Shown here piece after piece: positions 8,882 through 17,641 of a stretch of 64,000 bases of DNA. The stretch is from NCBI RefSeq assembly GCF_002863305.2, contig NZ_CP136962.1:806001-870000 (forward strand). Direction: 5' to 3'. Origin of the DNA: Neisseria perflava. GTDB taxonomy: Bacteria; Pseudomonadota; Gammaproteobacteria; Burkholderiales; Neisseriaceae. The notes beneath the pieces are model-generated. The model made no database searches. It was not told where the DNA came from and saw only the letters and a list, made by a program, of their open reading frames with translations. The position numbers were made by a program, and so were the translations under genes. How positions within the stretch are numbered: the stretch's first letter is position 1; each line of letters opens with the position of its first letter.

Positions 8882-11341
8882 TATTGAGCCCCTTCATTTT
8901 CAGTCCATTCAAGATATAAATCCATTGACTCCACCCCAGCGAAATATAGAGTTCTCTTACGTTCGGAAGAGTGTTTCTGTATGTCGATTTTTACTTTTTC
9001 AGGTTTATCTGTAAACGCCATGATGGTTTTCCCCTCCATATTGGTTATACCTTTAAGTTTTTCGTTATTTTCTGTCGTCAATTCATATGGCAAATTTGTA
9101 ATAGGAAGGCCTGTTTTTTCATCATAGATAATGTATCCGCCACTATAATTTTGTTTAAAATCAGATATCTTATGTTTTATTCCGTTGGCCCCATTCACCA
9201 CCAACGGCGCCCTCACCCGCACCACCTTCGGACTCCCGATCTCAACTTCCCCGTTGCTCAACTTGATATACGCCCCTTTGCAGGTAATCAGAATCTCTTC
9301 CTTCGCCGCAATGGTGACTTTCCCCGCACTGCTGGTTAACGTCGCATCCTTCAGTGCATTCAGCTGCAGCTCGTCATTCTGTGCCTGTACTTCCACTTTG
9401 CCCTGATTGGCCTGCATCTTGATGCCGCTGCTTTGCGCAAACAGGTTCAGACTCTCTGCCGCATGGGCGGTCAGGCTTTGGCCGGCGGTAATGTCGGTAT
9501 GGTTGCCGCTGACCAGGTGGATGTTTTCATTGGCGGTATGCAGTTGGCTTTGTTGGGTTGCGGTGGCAATACCGGCCGGGGCGGTTTGGATTAAACCGGC
9601 CTCTTTCAGGTCTTTAAGGGCGTCTTTCAGACGGCCTCTTTGGGTTTCTTCATCGGTGTTGTGGTTGTTGGCGGTTTGGGCGGCTTTGTTCAGGCTTTTG
9701 GCCAGGGAGAGTGCCTGTTCGATCTGTGCGATGGCATCGTCCATATCCAGTACTTTGCCGTTGGCATCCTGGTTTTGTGCGCTAACGAGTATGCCCTTAC
9801 CTGCCCGTACGGCACCCCAACCGTCGGTTCTGAGTTCGAAGCCTTCGCCATTCTCTCCGCGTTTGTTGCGGTTTGAGTCGACGATGTGGCCGAGGTTGAG
9901 TTGGGATTTCTGATAGTCGGTGGCGAGTTTGATGTGTTCCTGTCCCTGCAGGTCTTCCATCCTGAGTTTGTTGTTCGCCCAGGTACGGATGACGTTTCTT
10001 GTGTTCCAGTCTGCAGGAATGTGGTCGGTATGGGCACTGTCGTGCATGACGCCGGAGATATACGGACGGTCGGGATTACCCTGTACGAAGGACAGCATCA
10101 CTTCGGTGCCTTCGTGTAAGGGGAAGTGGATGCCGTATTCGGGACCGGCATAGGGTTTGGCCAGTCGGACGGGACGGCTTTCCCCGCCCGGACTCCATTC
10201 GTCCAAATCAAACGGTAATTTGACGCGGTAACGGCCCATATCGTCTATATAGGCGTAGGTGCAGTTCTCAGCCGCGGTTACCCGTGCCGGTAAGGTACCG
10301 TCGATATGCGGACGCGGGGTGGTACGTTCGGGACGGTAGGCGAGTTGGGCGGGGATGGCGGTAAAGGTATGGCTGTAGGCGGTATCGCGGCTGCCGCTGT
10401 GTTCCATGGAAAGTACCAACCAGCCGTCGGGTGCTTCGGGGAAGGAAACATCAGTTTGGAACACCTTCATCGGCGTCATAGAGACGACGTTGCCGCTACC
10501 GTTGGCGATGGTTTGGCGGCAGAGGTTGGCTTCGTTCAACAGGGTCGTCTGAACTTGGGCTTCGTCGGTTGTTTTGGGATGAAGGCCCCAGTGTTGCTGT
10601 TTGCCCAATAAGACGGTATTGTCGGCAGATTCTTCGGACTGTTTGTTGTCGGTTTCGGCAAAGAGGTCGGTATCGGCACTGCGGTAGTTGTAGTCGGCCG
10701 TGCGTATGCCTTCGACAATGGGGTTGTGGCGGATGCTTAAGTTGAACAGTGCTTCGGTACCGACACTCTCCAATCCTACATGGTGGCGGTAGGAAACGGG
10801 TAAGCCTTGACTGCGCAAGTAGTGTTCGGGACTGTCGCCGAAGACGACTACGTCACCATGTTGTTCATGCTGTTCGAAGGCATACCAGATGCCCTCTTCT
10901 TCACACAGACGGTTGATAAAGTCGAAGTCGCTTTCGAGATACTGGGTCACATACTCGCGTACGCTGTAACTGCGGCTTTTTTGGAAACGGTAATCGACAC
11001 CGGAGAAGCCGTGGTGTTTGAAGATGGCGGCAACGATGTCGGGAATGGTTTGGTGTTGGAACAGTCGTGAAGTTTGGAAATGTTTCATTGCCGCGAAACG
11101 CGGCTCTAAAACAAAGCGGTAAACGGTTTCATCCTTGGAAACCGACAACTTCTCGCATGAGGTGATGATGCCCTGCCATTGCTTTGCCGGCGGGTCGTCT
11201 GAAGCAGCCCCGAATGCCCCGGCCACTTCCGACAGTAAGCCTTCCTGCGGACGAATCTCAAACGCTGCGCGTTGGTTTGAGGTAGGAAGACAGCAGCAGC
11301 CGAGGTGGCGGTGATTGCGACACGGTAAGCGGCATTGACTG
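8881..11341 (-). pseudogene. vgrG: VgrG spike protein, copy 2, 5'-truncated and frameshifted
   Basis: From a GTG at 11224-11226 a 781-residue frame is open. It contains most of the VgrG core, with a unique beta-rich tail after RVRAPLVVNG (SGGYIIYDEKTGLPITNLP...LKGITNMEGKT). Upstream, homology to the intact copies continues to about 11341 but is broken: an extra T near 11276 shifts the frame, the SLPLSSYLN codons are partly deleted, and the true start with about 30 codons is missing. No promoter repeat precedes it; instead the inverted uptake-sequence terminator of the neighbouring gene lies at 11353-11385. The VRR-Nuc effector and DUF3396 immunity follow directly. It is probably a silent donor cassette, or is expressed weakly from the internal GTG. 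Confidence 0.78.
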
Positions 11342-11352
11342 CTTTGGACGGA

Positions 11353-11385
11353 GGAAAGCCGTCTGAAAGTATTTTTCAGACGGCA
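11353..11385 (-). terminator. Inverted uptake-sequence terminator
   Basis: GCCGTCTGAA and TTCAGACGGC face each other around a short T-rich loop, 36 bases after the stop of the gene at 11421. It would block read-through from the M15 effector/immunity pair into vgrG2. Confidence 0.65.
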
Positions 11386-11420
11386 TCATTATAAAAACTA
11401 CTTATAGATTATAAAGACAA

Positions 11421-11840
11421 TTAATTGTTACAATTTTTGATAATAATTGATTTAGGTATCTTCTTAATTAAATTAACAAAATCATTTCTAACCTCAGCAT
11501 AATTAATATTTAATTCTTTCTTATTAATTAGTATATATATATTTCTTTTATCTTTAGAAATATAACCATCCTTAAACCTAAACTCTTTATACGTACCTGA
11601 ACTTAACTTATTTCCCTTTTTAAAATTATATACATACAAAGACTTACCTGTCTCCCCATAGTAAGTTGAAGTAATAAAACAATGATTTAACCTATCTTTA
11701 AATAGTTTTAGTTCCCTTCCCTCTAAACTTGACTCTTCATCATCAAGTTCAGAAGTAAAAATTAAATTTACTCCGTATGCATTTTGACATAATAAGACAA
11801 AGAATGTAAATATAGCTAACATTATATTTAATAATTTCAT
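11421..11840 (-). CDS. Periplasmic immunity protein for the M15 peptidase effector (predicted)
   Basis: A 139-residue protein with a clear signal peptide (MKLLNIMLAIFTFFVLLCQNAYG, cleavage near residue 23), so exported. The mature part is a small basic alpha/beta protein with Cys residues near 54 and 137. It starts 11 bases after the stop of the M15 peptidase effector. Effectors that cut peptidoglycan act in the periplasm, so an exported partner is expected. I recognise no named family. Base composition is strongly AT-rich compared with vgrG2 next door, in keeping with separate origin of effector cassettes. Confidence 0.6.
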   Translation of the reverse strand: MKLLNIMLAIFTFFVLLCQNAYGVNLIFTSELDDEESSLEGRELKLFKDRLNHCFITSTYYGETGKSLYVYNFKKGNKLSSGTYKEFRFKDGYISKDKRNIYILINKKELNINYAEVRNDFVNLIKKIPKSIIIKNCNN

Positions 11841-11851
11841 AATAACTCCAT

Positions 11852-12490
11852 CTAAATATCATATTTAACAGCTAAAGTATCGCCACCCGCAGCTTTTACA
11901 GCTGCTCTTAGTTGAGCCATATTTTTACCAACCTTCAATTCGAAATGAGGATAATCCTTAAATTTTCTCCAATGTCCTCCCCATGCTAACCCCTCTTCAA
12001 TTCCTATATGTGCAATTAATTTCAGTAATCTAATATTCTCTGCATCATCTTCCTTTTTCATGTGGGGCCTGCCATCCTGCCAAATTGGAAACACATCTAT
12101 TGCGAGTCCAAAATTATGATTACTTTGCCCTCCTTTTGCATTTGTTACTATTGATCCAGGCATTGTTCTCCCTTTGGCATACAATTCATCCTGTTCTCTG
12201 TATGTCCTATATCCCTGCACAATTTTTAATTTAATTTGATGTTGTTCATGCACTTTTTTAATAAACATTCTTACTTTATCTTGAAATTGAGGATGAAGTT
12301 TATTAATTTTTGTTTCATTTTGATCATGTATCCCTCTATTCTCCTTAACCACTGTAACAGGCTTCCCATCCACAGAATTTACTCGCTTTACCTCCTTTCT
12401 CTGCCTTAATTGGGGAGATGTATATTTTGCACCGTTAGCTCTCTTTGGTCGACTAGCTGTTCCTGTAGCAGAGGAAGGATTCATCTGCAC
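11852..12490 (-). CDS. M15-family peptidoglycan peptidase effector (VanY/endolysin-like), 5' end probably lost
   Basis: From a GTG at 12488-12490 the protein has 212 residues. Zinc-peptidase M15 motifs are complete: QGYRTYREQDELY (residues 92-104), SNHNFGLAIDVF with His125 and Asp132, and WGGHWRKFKDYPHFEL with His182. The family cleaves peptide bonds in peptidoglycan stems, as in phage endolysins and VanY. The frame stays open upstream for some 30 codons (QIYDEKAQEIGNQPSARK) to a TGA without any ATG, so the N-terminal delivery part seems missing and this may be an orphan cassette. An exported immunity candidate follows after 11 bases. Confidence 0.75.
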   Translation of the reverse strand: MQMNPSSATGTASRPKRANGAKYTSPQLRQRKEVKRVNSVDGKPVTVVKENRGIHDQNETKINKLHPQFQDKVRMFIKKVHEQHQIKLKIVQGYRTYREQDELYAKGRTMPGSIVTNAKGGQSNHNFGLAIDVFPIWQDGRPHMKKEDDAENIRLLKLIAHIGIEEGLAWGGHWRKFKDYPHFELKVGKNMAQLRAAVKAAGGDTLAVKYDI

Positions 12491-12588
12491 TTTTCTTGCA
12501 GATGGTTGGTTACCTATTTCTTGTGCCTTTTCATCATAAATTTGGTAAAAGATAAACTGAGAGTTAGTTCAAAGGGAACGCTTCCTGT

Positions 12589-13182
12589 TTAATAAAACAA
12601 TTTAACCAGCCACTGTATAATTTTTGCATCTATCCGTTGAAGGAGGTTGGAATACAGTGGAGCAACAGGACCGCCGTCAGGTCCCCCACTCCAGCCGATA
12701 TATTCATCATCTATAGAGGGTCTTGCAAAATTTTCAGGAACCAATTCAGTGCCAAATAGGGATGTATCTCGATAATAGTAGAGCAAATTATCCTTTTCAT
12801 CGGCAATAAAGATTGCTGTCCTAAAGCCGTTCCATCCTGTACAGGCAAAAGTTTTTCTATTCTTTAAAATTCTGCGATTATCTGCCAAAATTTTTTTTTC
12901 CAATTCTATTTGTTCTAAACGTTCTAATTTATGTTGATATAAATACTCACATTCGGGGTTATCTTTGTAGCGTAATTCCCGATAAATTGCTTCAGGATTT
13001 TGCATAAAATATAGTCCACAAGAACCTTCTTGATAATTTACTAAGTATTCATTTTGATAACAATCACTGCTCACGGAAAGATTTTTTATCTCTTCTCCCA
13101 TCCCCGTTATTCGCCAATACTCAACTAATCCAAATATCAATATAAAGAAACCAAACCATTTCACTATTTTTTTCTTTTTCAT
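12589..13182 (-). CDS. Membrane-anchored orphan immunity protein (predicted)
   Basis: A 197-residue protein with one N-terminal membrane helix after KKKK (residues 6-22) and a Cys-containing outside domain, so inner-membrane anchored and facing the periplasm. Near its end it shares a pattern with the 145-residue neighbour at 13305: an LLYYY/LLSFYY strand and then RIDAKIIQWL / RIEAKFIDTL. The two are probably distant paralogs. No effector lies directly upstream, so it is an orphan immunity candidate, perhaps against a periplasm-acting toxin. No named family recognised. Confidence 0.5.
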   Translation of the reverse strand: MKKKKIVKWFGFFILIFGLVEYWRITGMGEEIKNLSVSSDCYQNEYLVNYQEGSCGLYFMQNPEAIYRELRYKDNPECEYLYQHKLERLEQIELEKKILADNRRILKNRKTFACTGWNGFRTAIFIADEKDNLLYYYRDTSLFGTELVPENFARPSIDDEYIGWSGGPDGGPVAPLYSNLLQRIDAKIIQWLVKLFY

Positions 13183-13304
13183 AAACTTTGCCTATTATTT
13201 CAAAATACTTCTATTTTTTTGGGGACAATGATATTCTTTTAGGGATGAAAATACCAACAGATCCTTATCTATCTTTTAAGATACTAAATTATATAGATAA
13301 AAAT

Positions 13305-13742
13305 TCATTTATAGCATAGAGTGTCAATAAACTTTGCTTCTATCCTATGGAAAATAGATGGGTTTATAGAAAAGGATTCTGTTTGAGCATATAGGCCTAA
13401 ATTAAATATACCTTCTTTATTTAAATTTAAGTCCAAAGGCATACTCTGCCAAACTTCATTATGAAGATAATAAAAAGATAGCAGCTCCCCTTGATCATCA
13501 TATAAATATATTCCGGAATAAAGGCCGTCTATGCTTAAAAAATTTCCTACGTTATCAAGGCAAACAACAATATTTTTATTTTCACTTACGTTAAACCTTG
13601 CACATTGGTCTCCATCACTGGGAATCTTATAACTAGATAAAGTCTTTTCTTTATAATAACAATATGCACTATATCTAAAATAAGAATAAGACAAAATTAT
13701 GGCCATCAAAATAGTTACTATTAAAGTAATTCTTTTAAACAT
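13305..13742 (-). CDS. Membrane-anchored orphan immunity protein (predicted)
   Basis: A 145-residue protein with an N-terminal membrane helix (ITLIVTILMAIILSYSYF) and a small periplasmic domain with several Cys residues. Its C-terminal HRIEAKFIDTL resembles the 197-residue neighbour. AT-rich like the other small genes in 11.4-14.2 kb. Function is inferred from context only. Confidence 0.5.
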   Translation of the reverse strand: MFKRITLIVTILMAIILSYSYFRYSAYCYYKEKTLSSYKIPSDGDQCARFNVSENKNIVVCLDNVGNFLSIDGLYSGIYLYDDQGELLSFYYLHNEVWQSMPLDLNLNKEGIFNLGLYAQTESFSINPSIFHRIEAKFIDTLCYK

Positions 13743-13919
13743 AATTTCTCTTGCCTATTTTAATTTCACTTTATAAGCAGGCCGTCTGAAAAGTCTCAGA
13801 CGATCTTTATAAATATTGGATTTCTAATCTAAGGTAAAGCACTCGAGCATCGTGTGCCATTGGTATCATACGAGAGGTGCGTTTGAAGAAGTTTTCTATG
13901 TGTATTGATATTCTCTAAC

Positions 13920-14219
13920 TCATTTGGACTTAATACAAGATTCACTCAAATATTTTTTTACTTCCTCTTGTGCCTCTACAGTACATGGAAATTCATTAAA
14001 AATATTAGCATTACAATATAATAGGTATTGTTTCAATTGCTCTTTAGGTACATCTTGTATATCACGCTCTCCTATGGGATCGTAGTATATGCTCTGAAAA
14101 AACCACGGTTTTTTAAAAAAAAATACATAATTATTGTCAAATTCCCCTGTTTTATCAACAATACCTATAAACAAATACAATGAAGTAAAAATAAAAATAA
14201 AAACCAGCATTTTATTCAT
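13920..14219 (-). CDS. Small membrane-anchored protein, orphan immunity candidate
   Basis: A 99-residue protein with an N-terminal hydrophobic segment (MLVFIFIFTSLYLFIGIV) and a short charged domain containing three Cys (YCNANIF, FPCTVEAQ, ESCIK). It lies in the row of AT-rich anchored genes. An uptake-sequence hairpin (AGGCCGTCTGAAAAGTCTCAGACG, about 13780-13803) lies beyond its stop. No family recognised. Confidence 0.45.
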   Translation of the reverse strand: MNKMLVFIFIFTSLYLFIGIVDKTGEFDNNYVFFFKKPWFFQSIYYDPIGERDIQDVPKEQLKQYLLYCNANIFNEFPCTVEAQEEVKKYLSESCIKSK

Positions 14220-14385
14220 AAAGTTTCCTTATCTAATTTTTTAAGTTATAATGCTTACCTTAAAAACAGCAAGGGACGTTAACTTTAGACTGTTTGAAAT
14301 GGTTTCTTTAAAGCCAACAAAAACACGAGTTTTCAGCTATTTTCGTGCCTAATATCCCCTTTTCTTCCTTATCTCTCACAAACAT

Positions 14386-14971
14386 TCAAAACCAACCGGC
14401 AACAACACCAAACAAATAAGTCATACCGCTCCATATCCATTTACTCATTGCAACCGTCATCCACCCCATCAGCACCAATACAATCAAACCAAAAAAATCA
14501 GGCACATGTAAATAGAGCCAAACAACAACAGGTTTTTGCCAAAAATCTGATTGCTGCCGTTTCTTCTCCAAAGCCGCATGCATAAATGGGCGCTCTAGAT
14601 GCAGATCGCTGTCTATTCCATACTCGCTGTGTACATATTCATTGATGACTTTCAAAGTACGGCGGGAAAATATCGATAAGTGTACCGACAACAGGAATCA
14701 TGCCAAGCACCATATCGGCAAAAGCAAGATATACGGCAGAACGCATTTTATGTTCCGGTACGCCCAACTCCCGTCCCATGCGAAAAGCCTTCATCGTCAG
14801 AATAAGTCCGGCAATATCCCCGACAAAGGGAATCAGCGATAACATGGCATCAGCACCAATCCCCTGCTTGGTAAAAGGAATGCAGAACAAACTGTCCATA
14901 GTATTGGCATATTTAGCCAACTCGCGTTCACGTCGGATGATTTCCTGACGCTCATAAGGTATAGGGTGCAT
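14386..14971 (-). pseudogene. DUF4112-type membrane protein, frameshifted
   Basis: Two overlapping frames make one protein. The first (start ATG at 14969-14971) has DUF4112 features: MDSLFCIPFTKQGIGADAML, LIPFVGDIAGLI, ELGVPEHKM and GMIPVVGTLIDIF. It then runs out of frame at a CCC in GATATTTTCCCGCCG. Removing one C continues it as RRTLKVINEYVHSEYG into the second frame, which ends in two membrane helices. One extra base near 14660-14664 is therefore the only lesion, so the gene is either freshly broken or carries a sequencing error. Not obviously a T6SS gene. Confidence 0.7.
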
Positions 14972-15284
14972 GCTTCATTATGTCTTGATTGTAGTGGTTT
15001 AAAAATTTAGAGCGGTACAACATTATTACTGTTTACGGTCATTCTCTATAAAAGCCAATTACAGCATGGCCGTTTGTAACACAAGGTCGTCTGAAAAGCA
15101 TTTGGGTGTTTTTCATTTCATTGTCAGACGACCTTCCTCACTTAAGAGTATCCACTTTGATCAGGCTGGTTATTCAAGTATGACAATGAACTTAATATAG
15201 TATCTGTGAAGATGCCGGCGGTAAAGGGGGAAGGATTATCGGGAAGCAGACCGTTGGTTGTATTTAGGTAATTTAAAATCTTAG
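14972..15284. other. Noncoding gap with uptake-sequence terminator
   Basis: No credible gene. It contains an inverted pair of the AGGTCGTCTGAA type (about 15085-15135: AAGGTCGTCTGAAAAG ... TGTCAGACGACCTT) and a stretch weakly like the region ahead of vgrG starts (GATGCCGGCGGTAAAGG, about 15212-15228). A vgrG may once have stood here. Confidence 0.4.
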
Positions 15285-15690
15285 TGCCACCCTATTCCAT
15301 TACACCTACTATCAGTGATAGGGCGACAGTATATGAGTAGAAGGTTAAGGCTCCCAGCTCTCTACCCTATTCCACTAAACAATAATTAAGTGGTAGAGTT
15401 ACGGCAAGATTAAACTGCCAAATTTATCTTATAAACCTATTGATTCTATACCAAAAATTGGAGTACTATTGACCCACTCTCTAGAATATCATTAACTCTC
15501 AGTTAACAATCAGGAACAAAAAGCGATTTTGATGCAGGAATAGGAAATGGTCAGATATTTTATATTATGTTAAATTAATAATGCTAGTATTTTAGCCTGC
15601 TAACTCCTGTTTCTCTAAGTAGTTCAATCACTTACAAAATTCAAAAACAAAAAGGCCGTCTGAAATTTTTCAGACGACCTTTTTGTTTAT
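15285..15690. repeat. vgrG-associated intergenic repeat, copy B
   Basis: Carries the same 17-base core (15453-15469) and AT block (15558-15575) as copy A, and the same end hairpin (about 15652-15685). Unlike copy A it has two CCCTATTCCA boxes (near 15292 and 15364) with a palindrome CTATCAGTGATAG between them (15309-15321). From about 15570 into the DUF3396 gene it is almost identical to copy A, so repeat and immunity gene were duplicated together. No vgrG follows it. Confidence 0.75.
15309..15321. promoter_or_regulatory. tetO-like palindrome
   Basis: CTATCAGTGATAG is a perfect palindrome about a central G and equals the core of the classical Tet operator. It lies inside repeat copy B. A second, longer match is at 17337-17351. 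Binding by a TetR-family protein is inference. Confidence 0.35.
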
Positions 15691-15833
15691 ATTCCCCAGC
15701 CTTTTCTCAACAAATTCCTTGTTGTTAAAGTCTCCGGTTATTTCAATAAGCAATTTGTCCAAGACTTTATTCAGGGATTGCTTCGGTGTTATTTTTTAGA
15801 CCCACCTGCCGACTGATTGTTTATAGCCTGGCT

Positions 15834-17069
15834 TTACCATATAGGTTTTCTACGCAACGGCTCGTCATGGTCTCCTTTGACAAGTTCCCAAATCGTCAGA
15901 CCCATTTGGGGGCCGAGAAGTGCTTTTTGCGTTCTCTCACCCTCTCCTTCGGGGAAGATTTCGCCTTTATTGAAATGACGGGTTTCGCCGTTAAAGCTAG
16001 TAATTTTCCATATGCCCGAAATTGGAACAGGCTCTTCCTCGACACCGATGATTTCCTGTGGTGCTTGGGTGTAGATCTTCTTGCCGTCTTTTTCTTCCAC
16101 TTCCCAACCGTCCCATCTTCTCGACCAATAATACATCTGTTCGCGGGTAATGCCGCCCATATTTTCACGGGGGTATTTTTCACGTATCGGTTCTAAAGCG
16201 CGGTTTAGCGCAATGTAGTCCAAGGGTAAATCTTCGTGGATATCTCCGGTTTCAGGCAAGTTGCCAATTTTGAAAACTTTGATACCTGCTATATCACGCA
16301 TCTTAATATCGGGATGATTCGCTAAAACAGGCTCTATCCTGCCTGCCGGTAGCTGTCCGTAAAGTTCCCTGCCAACCAATGTATACCAACTGATACTGCG
16401 TATGTTGTATCTATAAAACGTTGACAGATAATCAGTCGTAACCGGAATCAGACCGAAATTCTCGCGACACACCCCGTATTCGTACGGTGCACCGTCGTAA
16501 TAGTTATGCGGTGGAATTGCTGCCAGACCGATATAGCCGTGGAACACATCCAGCTTCTCTGCAATCTTGTCGACAAACTCATCCAGTTTTGCCAAATCTT
16601 TGGGGGAAGACAAAATTTCCAGTGGCAGGTTAAAAAGTAGGGTGCCTAGCGGCATATGGGCTTCATTAACTAAACCTGCGGCAATAGAGGTAATGTCGAA
16701 ATAATAGGATGCGCTGGTATCTGCATGCTCACTTTGCATTCCCCACATCACCTCTGGCGGATTTTCCTCCCGATTGTCCAACCACCGGTAGATTGTATCC
16801 CGTTCTTTCAGATATGATTTTTCGGTCAGTTTGACTTTTTTAATATCCCTATGGCCTCTTTCGTGCCTAGCTATTGTCAGCTTGTCTTTCGCCCATTCGT
16901 AATAGAAATCCATCAGAGCGGTTAAGGCATCTGCGACATCATCGCGGGTATTAAAATAGATTGCGCCACGTATACCCAGTTTCAACAGGGTAAAGTCATG
17001 TTCGTTGTTACGTTTGCTGCGGTCGGCGGTATAGTGGATGGCGATGAGTTTCTTTTCGGTATCATTCAT
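15834..17069 (-). CDS. DUF3396 (TsiV-type) immunity protein, copy 2 (orphan)
   Basis: A 411-residue paralog of the immunity protein at 6051-7304. Start (MNDTEKKLIAIHYTADRSK) and the region from about residue 130 to the end are nearly identical; residues ~60-125 diverge (for example RHERGHRDIKKVKLTEKSY, lacking six residues). The duplicate keeps only the last ~60 codons of its VRR-Nuc effector upstream (17087-17270), so it is an orphan immunity gene that could protect against a related toxin variant. It has the expected spacing to the toxin remnant (17 bases) and shares the downstream repeat. Confidence 0.8.
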   Translation of the reverse strand: MNDTEKKLIAIHYTADRSKRNNEHDFTLLKLGIRGAIYFNTRDDVADALTALMDFYYEWAKDKLTIARHERGHRDIKKVKLTEKSYLKERDTIYRWLDNREENPPEVMWGMQSEHADTSASYYFDITSIAAGLVNEAHMPLGTLLFNLPLEILSSPKDLAKLDEFVDKIAEKLDVFHGYIGLAAIPPHNYYDGAPYEYGVCRENFGLIPVTTDYLSTFYRYNIRSISWYTLVGRELYGQLPAGRIEPVLANHPDIKMRDIAGIKVFKIGNLPETGDIHEDLPLDYIALNRALEPIREKYPRENMGGITREQMYYWSRRWDGWEVEEKDGKKIYTQAPQEIIGVEEEPVPISGIWKITSFNGETRHFNKGEIFPEGEGERTQKALLGPQMGLTIWELVKGDHDEPLRRKPIW

Positions 17070-17086
17070 GGATTATCCTTTCTTGA

Positions 17087-17270
17087 TTAAAATAAAATCT
17101 TACGTTCGGCGGCGCAGCTGTTGCGGGCTTCTTCTTTGCTGGTGATAATTTCTCCATCACAACCTACTATGGTTACATGAGGACTGGCATCATACTCTTC
17201 TTTGCTTGCATCTCTGATATATGCAACTTGATCAATGGTATAAGTATTTCCTTCTACAACAGGTATTCCT
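17087..17270 (-). pseudogene. C-terminal fragment of a second VRR-Nuc effector
   Basis: The minus strand reads the last ~60 codons of the effector at 7322-8881 (TYTIDQVAYIRDASKEEYD...EARNSCAAE) with a slightly different end (RKILF, stop at 17087-17089). Homology stops abruptly at 17270, next to a CCTATTCCATT box of the intergenic repeat and 17-base tandem repeats. The catalytic domain is gone. Confidence 0.8.
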
Positions 17271-17276
17271 TATCTT

Positions 17277-17351
17277 TGTCCCATCCTATTCCATTGAGCA
17301 CATTATCAGATTGAGCACATTATCAGATTGAGCACACTATCAGTGATAGAG
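17277..17351. repeat. Partial intergenic repeat with 17-bp tandem repeats and tetO-like palindrome
   Basis: After CCTATTCCA come three 17-base units of the ATTGAGCACATTATCAG type (17293-17309, 17310-17326, 17327-17343); the third runs into CTATCAGTGATAGAG (17337-17351), a 15-base match to the Tet operator core. Too few units and no spacers, so not CRISPR. The uptake-sequence hairpin at about 17396-17434 follows. Confidence 0.55.
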
Positions 17352-17395
17352 CGACTGCTTTTATAATTGCTTGTTGTATTCAATGAATAAAACAA

Positions 17396-17434
17396 AGGCC
17401 GTCTGAAAAGCTAAATTTAGTTTCAGACAGCCTT
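17396..17434. terminator. Uptake-sequence hairpin terminator
   Basis: AAAGGCCGTCTGAAA and TTTCAGACAGCCTTT flank a short loop, with one mismatch in the right arm. It ends transcripts from the Sel1-repeat gene at 17642. The 200 bases between hairpin and gene hold nothing further I can name. Confidence 0.65.
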
Positions 17435-17641
17435 TAATTAGACCTTTTTTACTTTACACTAATCTGACAGACAGAGACTCTCCTCGACTGATTTGGATTT
17501 AAGTTATCGATGCCGCATCTTGCTGTAAACGGTACGTAAGTTCCGGCTTTGAGTAACAGAAGTAGGTTATTACTTCTATCTTGTCAATAGGGTATTTTCC
17601 CTTATTCTTTCTCTACTTATAGGCTTGAGGATAATAATTGC

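Noticed and set aside
17293..17343. Possible CRISPR array (three 17-base repeats)
   Set aside because: Units are directly tandem without spacers, too short and too few; no cas genes nearby.
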